DNA of 32,984 nucleotides. It comes from Nitrospirales bacterium (GTDB lineage: Bacteria > Nitrospirota > Nitrospiria > Nitrospirales > UBA8639). The notes under the pieces are model-generated. The model made no database searches. It saw only the letters and a program-made list of their open reading frames with translations, and was not told where the DNA came from. Shown piece after piece: positions 1-9,679 of this stretch. The stretch covers positions 1-32,984 of the forward strand of contig BQIU01000048.1 in assembly GCA_021603905.1 (NCBI GenBank), given 5' to 3'. Position 1 is the first letter of the stretch; each line of letters opens with the position of its first letter. The position numbers were made by a program, and so were the translations under genes.

Positions 1-976
1 TCGCCCGAACTGCGCACCGTGTCGGCATACTGCTGCTGTTCCGGCGTCAGCGTCGTCTCTAACAGTAACCCCGTCATCCCGATCACCCCGTTCATCGGCG
101 TCCGGATTTCGTGGCTCATCGTTGCTAAAAATTCGGACTTCAATCTTGAGGCTTCCAAAACCTGATCTCGAGCAATCGCTAATTCTTGGTTTTTTCGCTC
201 TAATTCTTCCGCGATCTTTGTTTGCGCCGTATACTTGCGATCGATCAGAGAGGTCAACAACGTCAGACCCAAGATCGTAAATGTCCCAAATATGATCGCG
301 CCTCCACCAATCATTGAGATATCCATCACGTACTGAATCTTCCCGACCATATGTGGTTCACCCGTAAACTTCGCACCAGCCATTGCCGTATAGTGCATGC
401 CAGGAATGGCAGCCCCCATAAGAACCACGCTGCTTATTTTCGCCATTCCCCAAGCCTTCTGTTGTTCATCTCTGAACCAGAATGCCAATCGTAGCGCAAT
501 CAACGCGACACTGATGGCCACAATCACTGAAAGGATGACATAGGTCGGCTCGTGATAAAGTATTGCTTTCAGTCGCATGGCAAACATGCCAATGTAGTGC
601 ATCGCAACGATCCCGCTTCCCATCAACAAACCGCCCATACACCATTCTTGCGTTCCCATCACACCTCGACTGACAACATACAATGCCACACCGGATGCGA
701 AGGTTGCGGCAAGGTGTGAAAAAATCACCATTGGAATATCATAGAAAACTGGAAAGGGCAGATGGTATGCGAGCATTCCAACAAAATGCATAGACCAAAT
801 CCCTGTCCCCATGGCCAACGCTCCACCAAGAAGCCACCACAAGCGAGAACGTCCGGTCGTTACAGATACTCTTCCAGCTAAGTCCAATGCCGTATACGAG
901 GCAACAATCGCGAGAAGAACGGAAAACACCACCAAGCCGACGTCATATGTGCCAGTTATGAATTCTTGATTCAGCA
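1..976 (-). CDS. MHYT-domain membrane histidine kinase, 3' end outside window
   Basis: Partial gene: the reading frame is open from an ATG at 976 to the left window edge (about 325 residues). The N-terminal half is a polytopic membrane domain with three MHYT-type motifs: SMHFVGM near residue 62, AMHYIGM near 125 and GMHYTAM near 193. Regularly spaced Met-His pairs in membrane helices define the MHYT family, for which a copper-mediated sensing role for O2, CO or NO has been proposed. A short coiled linker follows, then a HisKA H-box ([11 protein letters not shown], phospho-acceptor His near residue 289). The ATPase domain must lie beyond the edge. It starts 24 bp after the stop of the upstream hybrid kinase, in the same direction, so the two are probably one transcript. 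Its H-box region is nearly identical to that kinase's, which suggests paralogy. Ligand and target are unknown. Confidence 0.9.
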
Positions 977-999
977 TGCTGAATGAACCTCTTTGCTTC

Positions 1000-3282
1000 T
1001 TAATGCGTCATGCATATGGGCTTTTGTGACAATAACCATTTACTCAGGATAAGTTGTAACTGATCAGATTTAATCGGCTTACTTAAATAATCATCCATTC
1101 CTGCCTCGAGACATTTTCCCCGATCACCCTGCATGGCATTCGCGGTCATCGCGATAATCGGTATGCGAAGCGTGCCGCGTCGTTCGTTGCTCGTCGCTCG
1201 TCGCTCGTTGTTCGTCTCACGTTTTTCGTCTTCCGCTTCACGGCGACGAATCTCAGTAGTCGCCTGATAGCCATCCATGTCCGGCATTTGACAATCCATC
1301 AACACCAGGGAATACGGAACTCGACTCACGGCCTCCACCGCTTCATTCCCATTCGCAACGATATCGGCTCGATAGCCGAGACGTTCAAGCATCAGTACGG
1401 CGAGCTGCTGATTCACTCGATGATCATCCGCAACTAAAATCCTCGCTTGCGACCGCACCTTGACCTCATGAAGACGATGTTGCGTGATAAACAATGACGA
1501 TTGACGTTTCTGATCGTCTGGCGACGTGTGGTTCATGACCGCAAGCAGACAATCGTGAAGTTGAGCTTTTCGAACCGGCTTCGTCAGGTACCCGCTAAAT
1601 CCAGCCTTTTGTGCCAACGCGGCATCGCCGCGACGTCCTAAAGAAGTCAGAAGAATGAGACGGATGGCAGCCAGGCGAGGATCCGCCTTCATCACTCTGG
1701 CTAAGGTCAAACCGTCCATGCTGGGCATCTCCATATCAAGAATAGCCAGATCCACACGTTGTCCTTGAGCCGCTCGTTCCTGTAGCAACGACAGCGCTTC
1801 GGCAGGCGTTGAAGCCATCACCGGTTCCATTTCCCAATCCTCAGCATACTGTCCAAGCAGTTGAAGATTGGTGGCATGATCATCGACACAACAGAGACGA
1901 AGCCCGCGCAAATTGCTTGAATCCGGTAATTCCTGCTGAGGCATCGAAGGTTGCTTGGCAAGACGAACCGTAAACCAAAAGATACTTCCTTCATCATCTA
2001 CGCTGTTGACCCCAATCTCTCCATGCATCAATTCGATGAGTTGTCGAGAAATAGCCAGACCGAGACCCGTCCCACCAAATTGACGAGTCGTTGAACTGTC
2101 GGCTTGACTAAACGGCTGGAAGAGTCGGGCTTGAACCTCGACCGGAATACCCATCCCGGTATCCGAGACCTCAACACGAAGTCGCACGTCATTGTCGGTC
2201 TCTTCCAGTAAATGAATGCGAACAACCACTTCGCCTTGTCGGGTGAATTTTATGGCATTGCTAGCGAGATTCAGGATTACCTGTCGCAATCGACCAGGAT
2301 CTCCGCACAAAGCGGTGGGAACATTACCAGACACCAACCCCACGAGTTCGAGATGCTTTTCTCCTGCTTTCTCAGCGAGAAGGTCTAAGGCTTCTTCCAA
2401 TGCCACACGGAGATCGAAATCAATGATTTCAAATTCAAGTTTTCCGGCTTCGATTTTCGAGAAATCAAGAATATCATTGATAATAGTCAAGAGAGCTTCT
2501 CCAGAACTTCTCACCGTCTCAGCAAACTGGCGCTGTTGAGGAGCTAACTCCGTTTCCAAGAGTAGACCGGTCATACCAATCACCCCATTCATCGGCGTCC
2601 GAATTTCATGACTCATGGTCGCGAGAAACTCACTCTTCATTCGTACAGCTACCTCGGCCGCCTCCTTGGCTTCCCGAAGAGAAGTCATGACCTGCTTTCG
2701 TTCCGTGATATCTCGAATAAATCCATAGAATTGATAGGTCTCCTCTTTGTAAGTTGGAATAATCGCAATCTCGACCGGAAAGCGATGCCCATCACGATGA
2801 AGCGCCCAGGATTCAACGCGCTGATTCACCAGACGATCTTCAGTCCTCTGTAAAAATCGACTGACCCCTTGATTATGTGCCTCCCGATGTTCTTCAGGAA
2901 CAATCATCTCCGACAACAGATGACCGAGGACCTCTTGCTCTGCCCATCCGAATGTCTTGGTCGCCTGAGCATTCCATCCGATAATTCGTCCATCCCGGTC
3001 CATGCCGACAATGGCATCAAGCGCCGCATCAATAATCGTTCGCGTTTGTGCCTGTTCGCCTTTTATTCGTCGTTCACTGACGTTTCGAGTCTCTTGAAGT
3101 AGTTCCTGCATTTCCTGATGGGAAATCGACAACGATCGCTCAAGTAGAGCCTGGGCCTGATCAAAGTCTGCATACGTTCGACTGATCTTGGTAAGCAACG
3201 CCTGCCATTCAGTCGGTTGGATAGGGTTCGACTGATCGTTCAGACCCAGCCGCGTTAGCTGTCGCTGAAGAAGTGCGTGCAT
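1000..3282 (-). CDS. PAS hybrid sensor histidine kinase with two receiver domains
   Basis: A 760-residue cytoplasmic hybrid kinase with no clear membrane segment. Order: N-terminal helical region (1-80), PAS domain (about 80-195, ending in the typical DITERK junction), HisKA with H-box [11 protein letters not shown] (phospho-acceptor His225), a HATPase domain (N-box [11 protein letters not shown]-boxes DTGMGIP and GTGLGLAI), receiver 1 (about 465-590, [10 protein letters not shown]) and receiver 2 (about 617-750, [10 protein letters not shown]). Receiver 2 is odd: residues 679-704, between helix 3 and the strand IPIIAMTA, are encoded by heptanucleotide repeats and read as Arg/Glu/Asn/Thr-rich sequence containing NERRATS-type units. 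The frame stays open through this insert. The start is the first ATG after the FIST gene, 7 bp beyond its stop; no strong ribosome binding site is visible. Probable operon FIST - this kinase - MHYT kinase. Confidence 0.93.
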   Translation of the reverse strand: MHALLQRQLTRLGLNDQSNPIQPTEWQALLTKISRTYADFDQAQALLERSLSISHQEMQELLQETRNVSERRIKGEQAQTRTIIDAALDAIVGMDRDGRIIGWNAQATKTFGWAEQEVLGHLLSEMIVPEEHREAHNQGVSRFLQRTEDRLVNQRVESWALHRDGHRFPVEIAIIPTYKEETYQFYGFIRDITERKQVMTSLREAKEAAEVAVRMKSEFLATMSHEIRTPMNGVIGMTGLLLETELAPQQRQFAETVRSSGEALLTIINDILDFSKIEAGKLEFEIIDFDLRVALEEALDLLAEKAGEKHLELVGLVSGNVPTALCGDPGRLRQVILNLASNAIKFTRQGEVVVRIHLLEETDNDVRLRVEVSDTGMGIPVEVQARLFQPFSQADSSTTRQFGGTGLGLAISRQLIELMHGEIGVNSVDDEGSIFWFTVRLAKQPSMPQQELPDSSNLRGLRLCCVDDHATNLQLLGQYAEDWEMEPVMASTPAEALSLLQERAAQGQRVDLAILDMEMPSMDGLTLARVMKADPRLAAIRLILLTSLGRRGDAALAQKAGFSGYLTKPVRKAQLHDCLLAVMNHTSPDDQKRQSSLFITQHRLHEVKVRSQARILVADDHRVNQQLAVLMLERLGYRADIVANGNEAVEAVSRVPYSLVLMDCQMPDMDGYQATTEIRRREAEDEKRETNNERRATSNERRGTLRIPIIAMTANAMQGDRGKCLEAGMDDYLSKPIKSDQLQLILSKWLLSQKPICMTH
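1171..1247. repeat. Heptanucleotide array inside a coding sequence
   Basis: Eleven consecutive 7-nt units, nine starting with CGT (CGTGCCG, CGTCGTT, CGTTGCT, CGTCGCT twice, CGTTGTT, CGTCTCA, CGTTTTT, CGTCTTC) followed by CGCTTCA and CGGCGAC. It is the same unit family as the intergenic arrays of this window, but it lies in frame within receiver domain 2 of the hybrid kinase. Three units equal 21 nt, so the encoded peptide has a 7-residue period. Confidence 0.9.
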
Positions 3283-3289
3283 AAAAAGT

Positions 3290-4429
3290 TTATGTTTCTG
3301 TAATTGTTGTCAGCGTCATGGTTTCATTGTGGAGATCGCACCGGCCATTCATGTACGGCGAAAGTTCTCCATAAGAATAAAACCCGATCTGCGTTGTTCC
3401 GTCTGGCAAAGCATCTAAGGTGGCCTCAACTTCTTCCTCTGTCCTCTCGCCAAGAACGAGACGGCGTCCAACACAACTAATCGCAATGGCGAGCGTAGGC
3501 TGTGTTCCATATGGTTCTTTTATCGTCAGCGTGGCCGCTTGCGAAGCCCCTTCGACAAGCCGAGCAAAATTCGCCCGCATAAACTGGGCTATCGCATTGT
3601 GAGGGATATCTCCGGCGAAGATGAGTGACTGTTGCGATTCATCTATGTGTAAAATTGTTCGAACGAGCATATTCTCATCAGAGTCATGCCTTCGAAAGGC
3701 TAAAGGAAAGAACAAACATGATGCCGGCAGTTCGGCGGCACGATCTCCAAGATATTTTTTATACAATTCCAACGCTGGTTTTCCATCAAGTTCATACAGA
3801 ACGTTACGCTCTGAACGGGTCACGCGTCGTTCCAATCCCAACATTTCCCATCCCCCTTTTGATCCGTGTCCAATCCGTATCGCATTGCCATACAGCCCGA
3901 TAGCCGTCACATACCCACTTTGGGGTTTCCCATCCTGAATGACCCACGTACATTGAAAACGCTTGCCATCACCGGCCAAGCCTCCCGTCACGACCACGTG
4001 CTCGGACAACATGGCGTTCAATCCTTGAGCCAATTCACTCCCATTCACCATCAGTCCGTCTGACAACACAAAGACGCCGCGCAGATCTGGAGCCTGTAGA
4101 GCCTGACTCAATGTTGTACCTGCCGCATATGAGGCCATTGAATCCTGAATTTCAACTGATGCCAATCGAACCGTCGTATGAGAAAATTGAACAATGGTCA
4201 CAGTTAACGTGTCATCATAGATTTCTGTGCCCATGATCTCTCCAACCGTTGAACATCCAAGCACTGGGGCTCCGGGATAGGCCTGACACACACGATGAAT
4301 CATGTCCGGCGCATCGGGTAAACTGGACGCTCCGAATATCAGAATAAGCGTTTTGTCTGGCTCATGATTGGGAGTGACAATGACGTCATTCTGTTGACCA
4401 TGGCGTAACGTAAAGGTATGAATGTTCAT
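3290..4429 (-). CDS. FIST-domain sensory protein
   Basis: About 379 residues, matching a FIST N plus FIST C architecture, a predicted small-ligand (possibly amino acid) sensor module often found beside or fused to signalling proteins. Recognisable parts are the early strand LILIFGASSLPD, the segment GAPVLGCSTVGEI typical of FIST N, VVTGGLAGDG, the FIST C segment RVLGERTEEEVE-like region near the end, and the closing GFYSYGELSP motif. I chose the ATG at 4429 over an upstream in-frame codon at 4501 because GGGAG lies 8 nt before it and the upstream extension looks unrelated to the family. It ends 7 bp before the hybrid kinase start, so it probably supplies a sensory input to that kinase. No membrane segment or signal peptide is seen. 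Confidence 0.88.
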   Translation of the reverse strand: MNIHTFTLRHGQQNDVIVTPNHEPDKTLILIFGASSLPDAPDMIHRVCQAYPGAPVLGCSTVGEIMGTEIYDDTLTVTIVQFSHTTVRLASVEIQDSMASYAAGTTLSQALQAPDLRGVFVLSDGLMVNGSELAQGLNAMLSEHVVVTGGLAGDGKRFQCTWVIQDGKPQSGYVTAIGLYGNAIRIGHGSKGGWEMLGLERRVTRSERNVLYELDGKPALELYKKYLGDRAAELPASCLFFPLAFRRHDSDENMLVRTILHIDESQQSLIFAGDIPHNAIAQFMRANFARLVEGASQAATLTIKEPYGTQPTLAIAISCVGRRLVLGERTEEEVEATLDALPDGTTQIGFYSYGELSPYMNGRCDLHNETMTLTTITET

Positions 4430-4525
4430 ACATTTGACTCCCGTGTGTGAACTCCTATTAGTGTTATTCGTACAAAGCGAACACGACAAGAAAAGGCGCA
4501 AGAAAGATTCCTGACAAAGCCATCC

Positions 4526-5932
4526 TTACATGCGCAATATTCGTTCTAACACTTTTCTTCGAACGGCATGATAGGCTGACTTCCCTTCGGTGAGAGCCAG
4601 GTATTGTCGATAATGCCGACGTGCAAGATTGACCTGGCCTTGATGTTCCAGGTTATAGGCAAGATTCAGCTGAACTTCTGGAAGCTTCGGATCTAACAGC
4701 TCGGCCTGACGAAGGGCATCCATGGCCTTTCCATATTGCCCCCGCTGTTGTTCAATCACGGCACGCTGCACCCAGAGATAAGGAACGGTCTCGTCTCGTA
4801 CCAATCCCTCCATAAATGCATCCTCTGCCTTCTCCAACTCACCAAGGCCAAAGTGCGCCGTTCCCATCCAAAACCAAGGTTCCCAGTTCGAGGGAGGCAT
4901 AGCAAAAAGTGGTTGCAATACGGCAATCGCCCCTGAATACGATTGCTGCTCAATGAGCAACCGCGCTTTTAACATCCGTTGTTCCGGTGAAAGTCGCGTT
5001 ACCGTTTCCTCATCTGAACGAATCGCCATTTCTGACAGTATCGGCTCTTGAGAGATCGCTGAATCACGTACGCGCTGAATGGAATCAGCCTTCACCAATG
5101 ACACCGATGAACTCTCATCAACCGACGAGACAGGAAATGTACTCTCGTCAGCTCTTGCTTGCGCGCGAGGTTGGGTCGTTGCCTCGGAAGTCGTGTGAGA
5201 TTCGGGGATGGCCTTCGTGTTTTCGGATAAAGTCGGATGTGATTGCGAGGAGACATCTGAATCCATCGAACGAGATTTCGCCTTGGCCTTCGATTCACTC
5301 TTTGCAGCATTCAAGGTCTGACTTGAACGAGTCGTGGAGTCATCGAAAACTTCTTCCTCATCACTGTCTGAAGCAGTGACAGGATCATGCTCGATTGATA
5401 ATCTGGCCACATCCTGCAATCGGCTCTCATGGTTCGGTTCAGATTCAGCCATCGCTTGAGGCGAAAAACTCACGGTGACCTCACCTTCTGAGTCGTCCTG
5501 AGCCTCTGTGATTTCGATATGTTCCTGATCATCAGGTGACGGTGAAAGAGGCGGCAATTCTCCAGGCAGGAGTTCGACCAGATCCTCGTCTGATACTGGC
5601 ATCTCTTGCTCAGAAGACACGGAATCCAGCGATTCATCAATACTGTGGTCAAATGAGGGATCAGTCCGCGCCGAGACAGACGAGGTCATCTTTGGGATAT
5701 CCGACACAGGATATTCCCCCCACCAATAGGCTCCCATGGCCACGACTGCGGCCAACAAAAAACCGCCAACGGATACACTCATAAATGTTTTATCGACCGT
5801 TGGGTTCTTCTCATCTTCTTGCGTCTCAGGCGTGTCGACGTTTGAGAGCTCAGGATCGTGGGCCGCGGTGGGCCGCACGCCACGAGCACGCGCAGATTGA
5901 AGACGATTCAATGCATCAGTCACAATACTCAT
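4526..5932 (-). CDS. MshN-like membrane-anchored TPR protein of the pilus locus
   Basis: 468 residues. A short cytoplasmic N-terminus (MSIVTDALNRLQSAR, the conserved opening of MshN/GspB-like proteins) precedes one membrane helix at about 51-71. A long low-complexity Ser/Glu/Asp-rich linker follows (about 75-310), then at least three TPR-like helical repeats (about 320-468, with repeated W/Y...G.A..AL..A spacing). This layout matches MSHA biogenesis protein MshN, a periplasmic TPR partner of the assembly platform, but similarity outside the N-terminus and the TPRs is weak. GGTGAG lies 2 nt before the ATG. It follows mshM after a repeat-filled gap of about 150 bp. The linker probably spans the periplasm. 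Confidence 0.75.
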   Translation of the reverse strand: MSIVTDALNRLQSARARGVRPTAAHDPELSNVDTPETQEDEKNPTVDKTFMSVSVGGFLLAAVVAMGAYWWGEYPVSDIPKMTSSVSARTDPSFDHSIDESLDSVSSEQEMPVSDEDLVELLPGELPPLSPSPDDQEHIEITEAQDDSEGEVTVSFSPQAMAESEPNHESRLQDVARLSIEHDPVTASDSDEEEVFDDSTTRSSQTLNAAKSESKAKAKSRSMDSDVSSQSHPTLSENTKAIPESHTTSEATTQPRAQARADESTFPVSSVDESSSVSLVKADSIQRVRDSAISQEPILSEMAIRSDEETVTRLSPEQRMLKARLLIEQQSYSGAIAVLQPLFAMPPSNWEPWFWMGTAHFGLGELEKAEDAFMEGLVRDETVPYLWVQRAVIEQQRGQYGKAMDALRQAELLDPKLPEVQLNLAYNLEHQGQVNLARRHYRQYLALTEGKSAYHAVRRKVLERILRM

Positions 5933-5940
5933 AACTCACC

Positions 5941-6065
5941 GCCGTGAAGCGTGAGAAAAAATTCGTATCTCGTCGCTCGTATCTCGTCGCTCGCCTTCTT
6001 CAATGTTGCCTTTTGCCCTTTGCCTTCTGCCTTCATCTTCTGTTACCCGTCTACCACTTTACGTT
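5941..6065. repeat. Intergenic heptamer arrays (two unit types) between mshM and the MshN-like gene
   Basis: Starts with GTGAAGCGTGAG and CGTATCT/CGTCGCT units (about 5943-5996). These are followed at 6009-6036 by four tandem units of a different heptamer: CCTTTTG, CCCTTTG, CCTTCTG, CCTTCAT. A short ACGTTTCACG arm at about 6060-6070 lies next to the mshM stop codon. Confidence 0.8.
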
Positions 6066-6079
6066 TCACGTCTAATGTT

Positions 6080-6901
6080 TTATCCAATTTCCCGTGCAGC
6101 TTGCCGAACCATCCAAGGGCTGATGACCTGTTCACCCTTGGCGTACGCCGCAAGGAGCGCGCGGTCACAGAGTTGATTGATTCGTCTGGGAACGCCTCCA
6201 CTGATCATATGAACCAACATCAGAATACCCGCATTGACATGTACTCTGTCGTCTCGGGTGGCAACTCTGAGACGATGCCGGACATATTTCATCGTGTCTC
6301 TCAACGTAAACGGTTTCAGGTGATACCGAACGCTGATTCGCTGAGCCAACGGACGCAAGGCTCGCTTCGCAAGCTTGAGTTCGAGTTCCGGTTGTCCCAC
6401 GAGCAGCAAGCACATCAGCTTGTCTTTCTCCGTGTCCAGGTTGGACAGCAAGCGTAACCCTTCCATCACCTTGCCACTTAGGCGATGTGCTTCATCAACT
6501 AACACCGCGACTTGCTCTCCACCTTCCGCTAATCGAAGGAGCAACTTTGGGAGTTCTCGTTGCAGGGACCCTAAGGAAGCATCTTTCGGAACCTTGCCGG
6601 TCAAGTCTTCGTAGATTGAAGCCAGGAGTCCCCCGTACGATTGATCGGGATTCAATAAATACGCAAACCGCGTATGCTCCGGGGGGTGACGAAGCAAATG
6701 GCGGCATAACAGCGTCTTGCCTAATCCCACTTCACCCGTCAACATGGTAAGACTCCCACTCGCGATCCCATACCGGAGATGGGACAGTGCCTCCAGATGT
6801 TGACTCCCTGGGAAAAAAAAGTCGGTATCCGGCGTGATACGGAATGGCGGCTCCACGAACCCGAGTTCCTCATAACACATCGCAAGATTTCCAGAAATCA
6901 T
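6080..6901 (-). CDS. mshM: MshM/ExeA-type AAA ATPase
   Basis: 273 residues, the usual length of the ExeA/GspA/MshM family, which in type II secretion uses ATP to help place the secretin through peptidoglycan. The N-terminus carries the family segment ELGFVEPPFRITPDTDFFF. Walker A is GEVGLGKT (residues 56-63) and Walker B is VAVLVDEAH (131-139); the C-terminal part has the GVPRRINQLCDRALL sensor region. The start at 6901 is supported by an ATGA overlap with the mshL stop and by GGAGGG 6 nt upstream; an alternative ATG at 6880 fits the family N-terminus slightly better. It has no peptidoglycan-binding C-terminal domain, as in MshM rather than full-length ExeA. It is translationally coupled to the secretin, which supports a role in secretin assembly. 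Confidence 0.92.
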   Translation of the reverse strand: MISGNLAMCYEELGFVEPPFRITPDTDFFFPGSQHLEALSHLRYGIASGSLTMLTGEVGLGKTLLCRHLLRHPPEHTRFAYLLNPDQSYGGLLASIYEDLTGKVPKDASLGSLQRELPKLLLRLAEGGEQVAVLVDEAHRLSGKVMEGLRLLSNLDTEKDKLMCLLLVGQPELELKLAKRALRPLAQRISVRYHLKPFTLRDTMKYVRHRLRVATRDDRVHVNAGILMLVHMISGGVPRRINQLCDRALLAAYAKGEQVISPWMVRQAAREIG

Positions 6902-8442
6902 AGCCCACCCTCCACAATACGAGGTTGGAGAAAAATGACCAGCTCACTTTTTCTCGTGACGTTATACGTTCCTTTAAACAATCGGCCTAGCCATGGAATA
7001 TCCCCTAGAAGTGGAACCTTCCGTTCCGTTTCTGACACTTCGTCTTGAATGAGTCCGCCAATGATCACCATCTCACCGTCTCGAAGACGCACAAGACCAG
7101 ACGATTGCTTGACATCAAGAACCGGAGCCGTCGCGGTCTGTTGTGGGGATTGTCGAATTTCCCGAAGTCGTGAAATAATTGGCGTCACATCCAACATAAT
7201 CCACCCATCTTCTGAAATTTGCGGGGTCACCGATAATACGAGTCCCACGGTGACCGATTGCGCCTGCTCAGTCACAATGTTCCCCGTTCCACCCGTACCC
7301 TGAACAACGGTTTGCGTGAAAAAGGCTTCGTCGGTTGCGACCTTGATCAAGGCAGGTTGATTATTGAGTGTCAGCAAACGCGGTTGAGAAATGACCTTTA
7401 ACTCTCCCTGCTCTTGCAAAGCTTCAATGACGGTATCAAAACTGTTTTTCGTATACGTTGCATCGACGGTCGCGGCTTTGGCGACAAATCCACCAAATGG
7501 TGCGGTAATAATATTTGAGAGAACAAGGTTCCCGGCAACACCACCAAACTCGATTTTGTCCCAATTGATTCCTAGACTATAATTATCGTCAAGATTCACT
7601 TCATATATGCGAGCTTGAATTTCCACTTGCCGATGAAGCGACCCCCGAACCTTCGCGAGATATTGCGCAATCTCTCTAACCCGTTGATGCCGGTCGGTCA
7701 CTTGGATCGTGCCCGAAAGCCGATTAAAGACCAGCCGACCTTCGGTCGACATCAACACTTTGACTTGTGTCTCCAATTCCTCCCAGAATTTAATCTCATC
7801 CTGTTGATTAACCGTAATCTCCCCAGTACCTTGGCCGGCTCCCCCTCCGCTTGACGTGATTTGCGCTTTATTTTCTCCGGTCCCACCTCGTACCAGTCGA
7901 ATGTAGTCCAGGTTGAAGATTCGCGTTTCGAACTTCCGAATACGAATCAACTGGCCTTCTTGTTCCCAGAAGTATCCATGGGAATCAAGGAGAGCTGACA
8001 TGGCCTCTTTCAGTGGCAGGGCATGAAAGTTCACCGTAATATTTCCGGTAATATCTGGGCCCGCAACGATATTGAGCTCATTCGAATGTGCAAAGAGCGT
8101 CAAGGCATCTCCAAGAGGAATATCCTGGGCACGAAAGCTGAACAGAGGTCCAAGATCTTTCTCTGGTTGCGTGTCTGCGTTCATGTGACTTAACGGCATA
8201 CGGTCAGCGAGAGAGATCGCATGAGGGCTAAGCCGTCTCTCCAGTTTCTCAGGAATCGATTCTTCAGCCTCTTGTGGAATAGGCGTGTGACTCTCTTGCG
8301 GCTTCGTATCCTCAACCGCCACTGAGCGGGTCACCGGACTGCAACTTCCCAAACTCAACAACACAGGAAACAGAGCGGTACACACCATCCCGGGCCACAA
8401 CGGACTCCGACTCTGGCCCCGAACAACTATGAATGTCTGCAT
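6898..8442 (-). CDS. mshL: MshL-type outer-membrane secretin (lipoprotein)
   Basis: About 514 residues. A hydrophobic N-terminal segment ends in a lipobox (LGSC), so it is a predicted lipoprotein. An STN-like N0 region follows (FSFRAQDIPLGDALTLFA, then GNITVNFHALPLKEAMSALL), then a secretin N domain with VTDRHQRVREIAQYL, and a conserved secretin C-terminal beta-barrel (QVEIQARIYEV, RLLTLNNQPALIKVA, VPLLGDIPWLGRLFKG). This is the MshL/PilQ/GspD gate through which the pilus or secreted substrate leaves. The reading frame can be extended to a TTG at 8484; I chose the ATG at 8442 because it gives a proper lipoprotein signal peptide. The stop overlaps the mshM start (ATGA). The Gly-rich stretch near 240 (SSGGGAGQGTGEI) is a flexible insertion. 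Confidence 0.94.
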   Translation of the reverse strand: MQTFIVVRGQSRSPLWPGMVCTALFPVLLSLGSCSPVTRSVAVEDTKPQESHTPIPQEAEESIPEKLERRLSPHAISLADRMPLSHMNADTQPEKDLGPLFSFRAQDIPLGDALTLFAHSNELNIVAGPDITGNITVNFHALPLKEAMSALLDSHGYFWEQEGQLIRIRKFETRIFNLDYIRLVRGGTGENKAQITSSGGGAGQGTGEITVNQQDEIKFWEELETQVKVLMSTEGRLVFNRLSGTIQVTDRHQRVREIAQYLAKVRGSLHRQVEIQARIYEVNLDDNYSLGINWDKIEFGGVAGNLVLSNIITAPFGGFVAKAATVDATYTKNSFDTVIEALQEQGELKVISQPRLLTLNNQPALIKVATDEAFFTQTVVQGTGGTGNIVTEQAQSVTVGLVLSVTPQISEDGWIMLDVTPIISRLREIRQSPQQTATAPVLDVKQSSGLVRLRDGEMVIIGGLIQDEVSETERKVPLLGDIPWLGRLFKGTYNVTRKSELVIFLQPRIVEGGL

Positions 8443-8495
8443 AACATCATTGCCTTGCTTCAGATAAAGAGTAAACAGCTTCAAGAATTAATGAA

Positions 8496-9095
8496 TTAGG
8501 TATCTCTCCTGACTGACCGTGTTTGTCCTAAAGGTCGACGACCAGTCCCATCTCTTTGCCGATCCGTCAAAGATGTTGCAGGATCATAGCTGTCAAACAC
8601 GAGATGATGAGGACCCGATGGCCCGTCGAGCCAGACTCCATCCGAAGTAATCTGTGTCACACACAAATCCTCGACACACTCGCCCTCTGCTACGAGTTTT
8701 CGATTAATCATTGCCAACTTCGGTTCGGGCTTCAGCGTCACAGCCGTCAAATGAAGTGAGGGCAGAGCGACACGACGCTCGGCCAACGACCCAGAATCGG
8801 TGCCTTGTTGCTCAGTGACATTATCCGCGCTCTGAATATGCCCGTCTTGATTCGTCATTGGGGCAAACGGATCACGACTCAGCGATTCGGGCCAATCTAG
8901 CTGAGCGACATCGATAGCTACGGTTTTCATCGATGACGAGTCGACGGTCGGATTCACGGGATCCTTCTCAGCGCGACCTTGCGGAGCACTCACCGGTGTC
9001 GCGGGACCAATGGCGTCCGTATTGAGATAGACAATGAGCATGGCGACCCCACAGAGTCCTATCACCACCCATGGGTTGTTCAGAATCTGTCTCAT
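8496..9095 (-). CDS. MshK/PilP-like inner-membrane periplasmic protein
   Basis: 199 residues. There is one N-terminal membrane helix (about 8-25, VVIGLCGVAMLIVYL), a disordered linker, the motif RDPFAP near residue 75 that is characteristic of PilP/GspC-type proteins before their homology region, and a small beta-domain (LHLTAVTLKPEPKLAMINRK to VWLDGPSGPHHLVF). PilP and GspC link the inner-membrane platform to the secretin. It is coupled to the PilO-like gene by an ATGA overlap (9092-9095) and lies just upstream of mshL, the expected order I-J-K-L. The Arg-rich C-terminal tail (about 25 residues) has no family counterpart that I recognise. Confidence 0.8.
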   Translation of the reverse strand: MRQILNNPWVVIGLCGVAMLIVYLNTDAIGPATPVSAPQGRAEKDPVNPTVDSSSMKTVAIDVAQLDWPESLSRDPFAPMTNQDGHIQSADNVTEQQGTDSGSLAERRVALPSLHLTAVTLKPEPKLAMINRKLVAEGECVEDLCVTQITSDGVWLDGPSGPHHLVFDSYDPATSLTDRQRDGTGRRPLGQTRSVRRDT

Positions 9096-9679
9096 GTCGT
9101 CGCCTTCACCCAGACGTGAATCATAACGGTCATATGAGCCGCTCCTGTCCCACCTCGCACTTGGACCTCTTGCAGATCCACCCGCACCGGATCTTCCGTC
9201 AACGAACGAAGAAAATGTACATACCGTGCATACGCGCCAGTCAGAACCGAGGATTTCTCTGGAAACACTTCTAACGCCACGGGAATCACTTCCACATCCT
9301 TGAGTTCCGCCACGAGCTCATGAGCACCATGCACACGATACTTCGACCGCAATCCCATCGAAGCCGCCTTCGCCCCCATTTGTTGCAACCACATTGTCAG
9401 ATGATCAACATCACGCAGCAGCATCTGTTCAGCTGTTTTCACGCGTTTCTGCACTTCACGGGGCTTACTCTGAGACCATTGCGTGCGTAAGGCGGCAATG
9501 TCATGTGAAAGGTTGTAACTTGAACGACTGCTCGAATGAGCTTCTTCAATCAACGTCATTTGGGTCATAAGCACCAAGCCCACAAACCCAAGACTTAGAC
9601 AGACGAACAGTACGGAGAGCGACCCCTGATACTCACGTACCCACGTCGACAGGTGATCAAATGACAGCATCTTGCTCAT
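9092..9679 (-). CDS. MshJ/PilO-like platform protein
   Basis: About 195 residues with one N-terminal membrane helix (SLSVLFVCLSLGFVGLVLMTQM), a coiled-coil-prone stretch (IAALRTQWSQSKPREVQKRVKTAEQMLL) and a ferredoxin-like periplasmic domain. This is the layout of PilO, MshJ and GspM. The start at 9679 overlaps the TGA of the upstream PilM/PilN gene (ATGA), and the stop overlaps the start of the PilP-like gene (ATGA), so the block is strictly coupled. A longer start at 9718 would lie inside the upstream gene and is less likely. The protein would dimerise with the PilN part of its upstream neighbour and carry force or signal from MshE to the pseudopilus. Confidence 0.8.
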   Translation of the reverse strand: MSKMLSFDHLSTWVREYQGSLSVLFVCLSLGFVGLVLMTQMTLIEEAHSSSRSSYNLSHDIAALRTQWSQSKPREVQKRVKTAEQMLLRDVDHLTMWLQQMGAKAASMGLRSKYRVHGAHELVAELKDVEVIPVALEVFPEKSSVLTGAYARYVHFLRSLTEDPVRVDLQEVQVRGGTGAAHMTVMIHVWVKATT

